The notes under the pieces are model-generated. The model did no database searches and was not told the DNA's origin. It saw nothing but the letters and a program-made list of their open reading frames with translations. From positions 1-19,878 of the forward strand of contig CAYWYQ010000012.1 of assembly GCA_964462325.1 (NCBI GenBank): a DNA stretch of 19,878 bases, given 5' to 3'. Position numbers and translations under genes: made by a program. The DNA comes from CAYFMS01 sp964462325 (GTDB taxonomy: Bacteria > Patescibacteriota > Patescibacteriia > UBA9934). Within the stretch, counting starts at the first letter, position 1. Every line of letters begins with the position of its first letter. This document shows positions 14,172-19,878 of this stretch, piece by piece.

Positions 14172-14783
14172 TTATTTTGTTACATTTTCTCGGGTATTGT
14201 TCCTGAGAAGTGTGATTACATTGTGTACAGCGTTCCCCAATGTCTCACGCTCTTCTTGAGTAAATCTAGACAACACCCATTTTTCAAGCGGGAATCGCTC
14301 TGGTGGTGACCCTACACCAACTTTCATCCTCCAAAAATCATCTATTGGTAAATGTTTGATAAGTGACTTAATGCCATTATGTCCTCCGGCTGATCCACCT
14401 TGCCGCATGCGTATCTTGCCCAAATCGAGTGAGATATCATCAAAAACAACGGTGATATTGTTTATATCTATTTTGTACTGTTTGATGATCCTCTGAACTG
14501 CTTCACCAGAACGATTCATGAATGTCTGGGGTTTTGCAAGGATACACTTTTGTCCATCGATGGTCGTTTCGATGATGTCTGATTGCAGTTTGCGCGCATC
14601 TCGCCATGATACTTCGAGCTGTTCTGCAAAGGTATCAAGAATATAAAATCCAATATTGTGCCGTGTTTGCACATATTTTTTTCCAGGATTCCCAAGTCCA
14701 ATGATCAGAAATTTATCCTGTTGTCGTGTGGCTTTTGGTCCGTCCTGTGACAGAAATCCTAATAGGCGTTCCTTTAAAGTCAT
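14172..14783 (-). CDS. pth: Peptidyl-tRNA hydrolase
   Basis: Pth releases tRNA from peptidyl-tRNA that has dropped off ribosomes, and is essential in most bacteria. The 203-residue protein has LIIGLGNPGKKYVQTRHNIGF (a motif covering N32 and the catalytic H42), AKPQTFMNRSG, then FDDISLDLGKIRMR and GGSAGGHNGIKS. Most homologues start only a few residues before the first motif, but here about 24 residues precede it. No in-frame ATG, GTG or TTG exists between 14783 and that motif, so the N-terminal extension appears real. The gene therefore overlaps the end of der by 71 nt in another frame, and translation is probably coupled. No strong Shine-Dalgarno is seen. Confidence 0.94.
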   Translation of the reverse strand: MTLKERLLGFLSQDGPKATRQQDKFLIIGLGNPGKKYVQTRHNIGFYILDTFAEQLEVSWRDARKLQSDIIETTIDGQKCILAKPQTFMNRSGEAVQRIIKQYKIDINNITVVFDDISLDLGKIRMRQGGSAGGHNGIKSLIKHLPIDDFWRMKVGVGSPPERFPLEKWVLSRFTQEERETLGNAVHNVITLLRNNTRENVTK

Positions 14784-16095
14784 AATGCTTTCTTAGTTGA
14801 TTTTCGAGGAATCGAAGATAGGAAGGATTGAGTGCATCATATCGACGTTGCTTGATCCCTAGTTTAAATAAAGGAGGGTTAATTCCGATTTGTCGGAAGA
14901 ATGTGATTTTAGGATGCGCAACTCCTTTTCCTCGGCTCGGTTTATGTTTCACTATTGCTTGTGCAATAAAATCATAACACTCGTTTTTTTCTAGTTGTGT
15001 AAATCGTGATTGATAGACCTTGTCGATAACATCAAAAAGTACTTGAACGCGTTGACCTGTTTTTGCAGAAACAAACACAATAGGTGCGTATGAGAGCATA
15101 GGTAAATGTGCTCGCAAATACTTCTCATATTCATTAATTGTATTTGAGTCTTTGTCAGGAATAAGATCCCATTTATTTGGTATGATAATGCAGCTAGCTC
15201 CGGCATCAGCAATTTTCCCAGCAAGATACTTATCCTGCATGCGAATGCGCTGTGTGATGTCTATAACAAAAAGAACAATGTCCGAACGTTTCATTGCTCG
15301 CACGGTTCTATCGACCCCCGCTTGCTCTAGTTTGGATTTTCCAGCATTAACTCGAGCCATTTTTCGTATACCTGCCGTGTCGACAAGTGTGTAATTTTGC
15401 CCATCAACAGTAATGACGGTGTCATTTGGTTCTCGGGTCGTATGTTCACGATCTGCTTCAATGAAGCGATGTTCTCCAAGTAGTGAGTTTAATAAAGATG
15501 ATTTTCCAACATTCGGCCTTCCGATGACAGAAACACGTAAAGAAGTAACCTCACGTACCTCAACAGGTGGTTTATTTAATTCATGTAGTTTCTCGTATAT
15601 CTCATCTAATAAATCACCTACACCAAGACTTCTTGCAGCAGAAATAGCCCTAGGCGTCCCAATGGGCCAATTCATCCAATCTTTCTCATGGAGTTTACCC
15701 ATAAGCTTCTGATTATCAGCCTTATTCGCAACGGTAATAACAGGAGCTTTTGCATTCTGAAGTTCTTTTGCGAGCTCGCGATCTTCCGGCTGAATGCCTG
15801 CCATAAGATCTGTTACAAATAAAATAAGGTCCGCTTCTTGTATAGCAAGTCGTGCTTGTTCGGCGATATGTTTTTCGATGAGGTCTCGATAATTAACATC
15901 TAAACCACCCGTATCAATAACGCGAATAACCTCTCCACGCCAAATACAATCGGCTTCATACCGATCTCGCGTTGTGCCCGCTATCGCGGAAACGAGGGAT
16001 TTTTGCTCCTCGACAAGCTTATTAAAGAGTGAAGATTTCCCTACATTCGTTCGCCCAACGATAACAACTTTTGGTACCAGTGCTTGGGGTTTCAT
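14713..16095 (-). CDS. der: Ribosome assembly GTPase Der (EngA)
   Basis: Der is a tandem GTPase needed for maturation of the large ribosomal subunit. The 460-residue protein has two G domains and a C-terminal KH-like domain. Domain 1 shows G1 GRTNVGKSS (14-22), G2 AGTTRD, G3 DTGG and G4 NKAD. Domain 2 shows G1 GRPNVGKSS (192-200), G3 DTAG and G4 NKWD. The domain 2 G2 region reads EHTTREPND in place of the usual GTTRD, keeping the threonines but not the glycine. The start is the ATG at 16095, 6 bp after the LCP gene stop. The C-terminus runs about 15 residues beyond the usual GTPIRI end and overlaps pth. Confidence 0.96.
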   Translation of the reverse strand: MKPQALVPKVVIVGRTNVGKSSLFNKLVEEQKSLVSAIAGTTRDRYEADCIWRGEVIRVIDTGGLDVNYRDLIEKHIAEQARLAIQEADLILFVTDLMAGIQPEDRELAKELQNAKAPVITVANKADNQKLMGKLHEKDWMNWPIGTPRAISAARSLGVGDLLDEIYEKLHELNKPPVEVREVTSLRVSVIGRPNVGKSSLLNSLLGEHRFIEADREHTTREPNDTVITVDGQNYTLVDTAGIRKMARVNAGKSKLEQAGVDRTVRAMKRSDIVLFVIDITQRIRMQDKYLAGKIADAGASCIIIPNKWDLIPDKDSNTINEYEKYLRAHLPMLSYAPIVFVSAKTGQRVQVLFDVIDKVYQSRFTQLEKNECYDFIAQAIVKHKPSRGKGVAHPKITFFRQIGINPPLFKLGIKQRRYDALNPSYLRFLENQLRKHYDFKGTPIRISVTGRTKSHTTTG

Positions 16096-16101
16096 GTGTG
16101 T

Positions 16102-17577
16102 TTATTGAAGGACAATGCCCTGTGCATTTTGTCCTAATATGATTAAGAAGTCTATTTCTTCGTCAGAGGTTACTTGATGAGATCCGGCATCTGTCAGAGA
16201 AAGTTCTCTTGGTACGATTTCAGGAGAGGTGAGCCAGCCGGATGCAGATTGTCCAATATCTGCACTTAGGAATTCTTTTAGAATTTCAAGTTCCGAAGAT
16301 TTTGCTCCGTCTGTTAAATCGTAAATGATCGTTCTGTCATAGCCACGTGTATCCGCATTGCCGATTTCTATCACATCAAATCCAGATCCCATGAGGACGT
16401 CTGCCGCTTCGGAAGCGAGTCCGGAAAGAAATGTTCCATTTTGAATCTCAACGCGGACTGTTTGTTCTGGAGCCTTAAGGTCCCGAGTGCTTGTGAAATT
16501 CAATTCTTCGTCATTGAACATATTTTCCACGAGGTATTGTACATCTGACCAATCATCGCGCTTAGGGAGAAGTACATAAGAACCATTAATCGTCGAGGAG
16601 TACAAAGGACTTCCTGGTGCATCATCAAGTACGAAGTGATTGATCTTATCAGATTCTACGTTTGGTGCAAGTTTTGCAAGTCGAATCATCTCCCAAATGC
16701 TCATATTTGTGTCAACATTTTTGTTGAAAATTTGTACAAGATTGTTTAATCGACCTGGATTGAGGAGCGTAGAGGTAGAAAGAAGTTTATCTTTTGCTGC
16801 CGTAATTACTTTCTGCTGTCTTGCAGCTCGAGCGAAATCAGACCCTTCTCCATTTGTTCCTTTACGTGAACGCGCGAACTGAAGGGCGGTTTCTCCGTCC
16901 ATGTGCTGCCACCCAGCTTCAAAAGAAAGTGTTTGTGTTAAGTAATCATCTGTCGGATAGGAATAGTCGGTAAAACTTCTCTCAACATATATATCAACAC
17001 CTCCAATGGCATCAATGACCTCTTCAAAGCTATCAAAATCAATTTTTACGTAGTAATTAATTGGCTCCGCAAGTACCTCCTCTAATGTATGAACCGCAAG
17101 ATCGGGACCAGTACCAGCTTCTTCTGATTCACCGTATGCATTTGCATGATTCACTTTTCTCCATCCATAATCCCCCATAGGAACGACCATGTCTCGCGGA
17201 ATGGAGAGCATACTTACGTCATTTGTTGAAGGTTTAATACTGGTGAAAATCATCGTATCGGTCAATTCAGGCCCCTCATGTCCTGCTCCGCCAATTCCCA
17301 TGAGCAGAATATTTGTTCGATCATTTTCCTCGCCTCGTATGGTTTTATCTGCGGAAGTGATCAAGTGTTTTAGTGGAGAGAAGAGGGAGAGTGAATCATT
17401 CTCGGATTGAGAAGAAGTATGAACAACTTGATAAGAAAAAAGAACACCAACAGCCGCGAGAGAAAAAAAGAGTACCATGGCAAGATTTTTGCGCATTTTT
17501 TTTCGTTTTCTAGGAACGCGTTTTGGTGCTAAATTGTATTTTTTCTTGAGAAAATCAACGGAATGTTCTTCTGGCAT
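16102..17577 (-). CDS. LytR-CpsA-Psr (LCP) family cell-wall glycopolymer ligase
   Basis: LCP enzymes transfer glycopolymers from lipid carriers to the cell wall on the outer face of the membrane. The 491-residue protein has a basic N-terminal cytoplasmic tail (KRVPRKRKKMRK), one transmembrane helix at about 32-50 (LAMVLFFSLAAVGVLFSYQV) and a long extracellular part. The LCP domain shows NILLMGIGG, then TDTMIF, SMLSIPRDM with its catalytic arginine, GGVDIYVE and FARSRKGTNGEGSDFARAARQQ (arginines that bind pyrophosphate). A LytR_C domain begins near TVRVEIQNGTF. The start at 17577 is preferred over 17598, which would include part of the leader next to the -10 box. It heads the minus-strand series. 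The glycopolymer substrate cannot be inferred. Confidence 0.92.
   Translation of the reverse strand: MPEEHSVDFLKKKYNLAPKRVPRKRKKMRKNLAMVLFFSLAAVGVLFSYQVVHTSSQSENDSLSLFSPLKHLITSADKTIRGEENDRTNILLMGIGGAGHEGPELTDTMIFTSIKPSTNDVSMLSIPRDMVVPMGDYGWRKVNHANAYGESEEAGTGPDLAVHTLEEVLAEPINYYVKIDFDSFEEVIDAIGGVDIYVERSFTDYSYPTDDYLTQTLSFEAGWQHMDGETALQFARSRKGTNGEGSDFARAARQQKVITAAKDKLLSTSTLLNPGRLNNLVQIFNKNVDTNMSIWEMIRLAKLAPNVESDKINHFVLDDAPGSPLYSSTINGSYVLLPKRDDWSDVQYLVENMFNDEELNFTSTRDLKAPEQTVRVEIQNGTFLSGLASEAADVLMGSGFDVIEIGNADTRGYDRTIIYDLTDGAKSSELEILKEFLSADIGQSASGWLTSPEIVPRELSLTDAGSHQVTSDEEIDFLIILGQNAQGIVLQ
16109..16135 (-). repeat. Hairpin at the 3' end of the LCP gene
   Basis: AGGACA plus ATGC (16109-16118) pairs with GCAT and TGTCCT (16124-16135) with a 2-nt bulge. 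It lies inside the last codons, just before the stop. No T-run follows on the minus strand, so it may protect the mRNA end or pause transcription rather than terminate it. It could also be chance. Confidence 0.35.
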
Positions 17578-17588
17578 ATCTATTCGGA

Positions 17589-17597
17589 AGTATAGCA
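17589..17597 (-). promoter_or_regulatory. Extended -10 promoter of the LCP gene
   Basis: On the minus strand TGC followed by TATACT (17589-17594) lies 11 nt before the ATG at 17577. The hexamer matches five of six consensus bases. The -35 is poor, so the promoter relies on the extended -10. The leader would be only a few bases. Confidence 0.55.
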
Positions 17598-17610
17598 AAG
17601 TTTGGAGAAA

Positions 17611-17651
17611 AAAGAAGGGTCACTGCCACGGGAGATAACAGGACCCTTTTT
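17611..17651. terminator. Hairpin with T-runs on both sides in the LCP-lepB intergenic region
   Basis: AAGGGTC (17615-17621) and GACCCTT (17642-17648) form a 7-bp stem around a 20-nt loop. T residues follow on the plus strand, and a TTCTTTTTT-like run follows on the minus strand. It sits between divergent promoters and could insulate them. The long loop makes it weaker than the other terminators. A second perfect 7-bp hairpin, ATGAGGG/CCCTCAT, lies at 17697-17718. Confidence 0.4.
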
Positions 17652-17802
17652 AGATGAGAAGGAGGGTGAACCTCTGACCTATAGATCTTGTATATGATGA
17701 GGGTATGAATCCCCTCATATTTGCAATGAGATTTACTTCCCTAATGAGCTATACTTATAGTGACACGGAGATTAATACAAGAATATTCCTCTGTCAACCT
17801 GA

Positions 17803-17831
17803 TTGATTTTTTTGAAATAATTTGGTATTAT
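17803..17831 (+). promoter_or_regulatory. sigma70-type promoter of lepB-hisS
   Basis: TTGATT (17803-17808) is followed after 17 bp by TATTAT (17826-17831), with the bases TGG extending the -10 upstream. The predicted start is about ten bases before the lepB ATG at 17848. Confidence 0.75.
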
Positions 17832-17847
17832 CTGCGTAAACAAATAC

Positions 17848-18450
17848 ATGAAATTTGGTGAAAAAAAATACACAGAAGATCATTTTCTGAGAAGATTACT
17901 TGGTTCGACTCTCGGATCGATTGCCCTTTTTTTGCTTGAAGTATTACAAATTGGCCTTATTGCAGGTGTCATTATTTTTAGTGTGCGCACCTTCCTCGTG
18001 AAACCGTTTATTGTGCAAGGGGGGTCTATGGAACCAAATTATCATGATAATGAATATTTGATCATCAATCAAACGAAGCATGTCTTTAAACGAGGTGATG
18101 CCATTGTATTTACTCCTCCAACAGATATAGACGACTTCTACATTAAGCGTGTTATTGGTTTACCGGGGGAGACAATTGAACTCAAAGATGGTCAATTGAC
18201 GGTTTTTAATGATACGCATCCAAATGGTTTTGCCTTGCATGAATCCTATATAAATGAGTTTACTCATGGGCGTGAACGGGTCACGATCGGACTTGACGAA
18301 TACTATGTTTTGGGAGATAATCGTGACTCGAGTGTAGATTCCAGAAATTTTGGAACGGTTCCTGCAGAAAATATTGTTGGTCGCGTATGGGTCAGGGGAT
18401 TACCACTCGATAAGGCAGGAATTATTCAGAGACCGATTTATTCTTATTAA
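17848..18450 (+). CDS. lepB: Signal peptidase I
   Basis: This membrane serine protease removes signal peptides from exported proteins. The 200-residue protein has one N-terminal transmembrane helix (about 22-48). The catalytic region shows GGSMEPNYHD with nucleophile S60, YIKRVIGLPGETIEL with general base K100, and the C-terminal GDNRDSSVDSRNFG box, all in the expected order. The length and single membrane span match Gram-positive type SipS enzymes rather than the longer E. coli form. It has no Shine-Dalgarno and a very short leader. hisS begins three bases after its stop codon, so the two are cotranscribed even though their functions are unrelated. Confidence 0.95.
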   Translation: MKFGEKKYTEDHFLRRLLGSTLGSIALFLLEVLQIGLIAGVIIFSVRTFLVKPFIVQGGSMEPNYHDNEYLIINQTKHVFKRGDAIVFTPPTDIDDFYIKRVIGLPGETIELKDGQLTVFNDTHPNGFALHESYINEFTHGRERVTIGLDEYYVLGDNRDSSVDSRNFGTVPAENIVGRVWVRGLPLDKAGIIQRPIYSY

Positions 18451-18453
18451 AAT

Positions 18454-19782
18454 ATGCAGAAAAAACCCGCAAAGAAAAAAGAAGAGGAAGTACCGAAGAG
18501 AAAAATAAAAACACCGAAATTGTTACGTGGATTCCGCGACATCCTTCCTGAGGAGCAAGTCTATTGGAATCGTGTAACAGATGCTGCTCGTAAAATTTCT
18601 GAGGATTATAGTTTTGGCCGAATACGCCTTCCATATCTTGAAACGTCAAAGCTATTCGAAAGAACTATCGGAAAGGGAACTGATATTCTTGATAAAGAAA
18701 TGTACGGATTTAAAGATCCGGGAGAAGAGAATGTTGCTCTCCGTCCAGAAGCGACCGCACAGGTAGCAAGAGCCTACATTAAACATGGAATGCTTAATAT
18801 GCCCCAACCTGTTAAATTATGGTATTTGGGTCCAATGTTTCGACATGACAGGCCTCAGGCTGGGCGTTATCGTCAATTTTGGCAATGGGGACTTGAAGTG
18901 CTTGGCTCTGCTGATCCGATTATTGATGCTCAAGTTATATTGATGATTTACAAATTCATGCAAGAACTTGGTCTCGATGTGCGCGTGAAGATCAATTCAA
19001 TTGGCAGCGCCGATTCAAGGAGTGACTACATCATGGAACTTGTAAGTTATTTTAAGCAATTTCGTAAAAAGCTAAGCGATATAGATAAAAAGCGTTTGCA
19101 GAAAAATCCTTTGCGTTTACTTGATTCAAAAGAAGAAGGAATGGAAGAGCTTCGTAAGGACGCTCCGCAAATTATCGATTGGCTTGATGATGCATCTAAA
19201 GCAGAGTTCATGTCTCTCCTTGAATACCTTACGGATGCAGAAGTTGCCTATGAGCTAGATCCATTCCTTGTTCGAGGATTAGATTATTATGGAAAAACAG
19301 TCTTTGAAATCGTTGTAGCTGATGACACAGGAAAGAAGAGTCAAAATGCCCTAGGGGGTGGCGGACGATACGATGCATTAATAGAGCAGCTCGGTGGGCG
19401 TGAAGAATTTGCTGGCGCGATGGGTGCTGCGATTGGTATCGAGCGCGTTATTCTTGCAATGAAAGATGCTGGTGTTGATTTGGGAAAGGGGAATGAGACA
19501 GATGTCTTTTTCTGTCAACTTGGAGACGCAGCACGTCGTAAAGGACTTAATATGTTTGAAGATTTTCGTAAGGCAGGTGTTTCTATTGCGGAAGCATTTG
19601 GTAAGGGATCTTTGAAGGCTCAGCGTGAAGTTGCGGATAAAAGAAAAGCAAAAGTTGCGTTGATTCTCGGTCAAAAAGAAGTACTGGACGGTACGATTAT
19701 TATTCGTGATATGGATAGCGGTGCTCAGGAGATTGTTGACTCGGGTAAGGTGCTGAGTATTGTGAAAAAGCGATTAAAATAA
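18454..19782 (+). CDS. hisS: Histidyl-tRNA synthetase
   Basis: HisRS charges tRNA-His with histidine. The 442-residue class II synthetase begins with a lysine- and glutamate-rich tail of about 20 residues, then the conserved LLRGFRDILPEE. The catalytic core shows ALRPEATAQVARAYI (usually LRPEGT), the motif 2 region PMFRHDRPQAGRYRQFWQ, the histidine-binding VRGLDYYGKTVFEI, the GGGGRYDALIEQLGG stretch and the motif 3 GAAIGIERV. A C-terminal anticodon-binding domain begins near TDVFFCQLG and ends at the stop. Two positions differ from the textbook motifs (PEAT for PEGT, and GLDYYGKT for GLDYYTxT). The gene lies 3 bp behind lepB and has no separate promoter or Shine-Dalgarno. Confidence 0.95.
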   Translation: MQKKPAKKKEEEVPKRKIKTPKLLRGFRDILPEEQVYWNRVTDAARKISEDYSFGRIRLPYLETSKLFERTIGKGTDILDKEMYGFKDPGEENVALRPEATAQVARAYIKHGMLNMPQPVKLWYLGPMFRHDRPQAGRYRQFWQWGLEVLGSADPIIDAQVILMIYKFMQELGLDVRVKINSIGSADSRSDYIMELVSYFKQFRKKLSDIDKKRLQKNPLRLLDSKEEGMEELRKDAPQIIDWLDDASKAEFMSLLEYLTDAEVAYELDPFLVRGLDYYGKTVFEIVVADDTGKKSQNALGGGGRYDALIEQLGGREEFAGAMGAAIGIERVILAMKDAGVDLGKGNETDVFFCQLGDAARRKGLNMFEDFRKAGVSIAEAFGKGSLKAQREVADKRKAKVALILGQKEVLDGTIIIRDMDSGAQEIVDSGKVLSIVKKRLK

Positions 19783-19795
19783 GACCATGAATTGA

Positions 19796-19824
19796 TTGAC
19801 AGATATTCTATTATTTGTTAGAGT
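19796..19824 (+). promoter_or_regulatory. Promoter of the gene at the right edge
   Basis: A perfect TTGACA (19796-19801) is followed after 17 bp by TAGAGT (19819-19824), with TGT directly upstream forming an extended -10. The transcript would have a leader of about 24 nt, long enough for the Shine-Dalgarno sequence. Confidence 0.75.
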
Positions 19825-19854
19825 GCGGTCAACCAAGAAAGAGGTGATATACAT

Positions 19855-19878
19855 ATGTCAAAAATACTTATTAAGAAA
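19855..19878 (+). CDS. Start of a gene, possibly ribosomal protein bS21 (truncated by the window)
   Basis: Only eight codons are present, MSKILIKK. A strong Shine-Dalgarno (AAGAGGTGAT) ends 5 nt before the ATG and a good promoter precedes it, so the gene is almost certainly real and well expressed. The first residues resemble bS21 proteins that begin MSKTVVRK. That match is too short to prove identity, so no symbol is assigned. Confidence 0.55.

Noticed and set aside
17657..17680. Seven-codon mini-ORF upstream of lepB
   Set aside because: It is too short to assess, lies about 120 bp before the lepB promoter, and has no supporting ribosome-binding site or regulatory logic.
1..19878. CRISPR arrays, insertion sequences or transposases
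   Set aside because: No regularly spaced direct repeats and no transposase-like protein were seen in the window.

Overview
The window reads as a piece of chromosome from a small, AT-leaning bacterium, most likely a member of the Candidate Phyla Radiation (Patescibacteria), with the edge of an integrated phage-like element at its left end. The CPR assignment is an inference. It rests on the short RelA/SpoT protein that stops after its TGS domain, the scarcity of Shine-Dalgarno sequences, extended -10 promoters lying almost against start codons, and the tight packing of housekeeping genes. No rRNA or tRNA is present to settle it.

Region 1 (1-2810, minus strand) is a phage packaging and integration module. 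It encodes a Xer-like tyrosine recombinase, a probable P27-like small terminase and a large terminase, read in that order as overlapping genes. Region 2 (2811-3049) is a non-coding stretch dense in inverted repeats. It includes a near-perfect dif-like 11-6-11 site and a partial second copy overlapping the likely integrase promoter. Region 3 (3050-4473) holds an unrecognised TPR-like protein and a doubtful 56-residue ORF, and may be accessory DNA.

Region 4 (4478-7865) carries an NAD(P)-dependent malic enzyme, a membrane-anchored protein with a possible PH/GRAM-like domain, and parA-parB for chromosome segregation. Region 5 (7864-17594, minus strand) is a long run of core genes. Read in transcription order they are an LCP cell-wall ligase, the GTPase der, pth, dprA, folC, topA, relA and a 66-residue unknown. 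It is broken into transcription units by intrinsic terminators after topA and after the last small gene, and by close-set promoters. Region 6 (17803-19878, plus strand) holds lepB-hisS behind a good sigma70 promoter, then the start of a further gene, possibly rpsU, with its own promoter and a strong Shine-Dalgarno.

No clearly new multi-gene system can be proved from the sequence alone. The observations most worth following up are the integrase-terS-terL operon beside a dif-like site, and a recurrent promoter geometry of exactly 9 nt between the -10 hexamer and the ATG, which implies leaderless mRNAs. Also notable are two genes whose stop codons lie in the loop of their own terminators, and a small gene whose Shine-Dalgarno is folded into a perfect hairpin.
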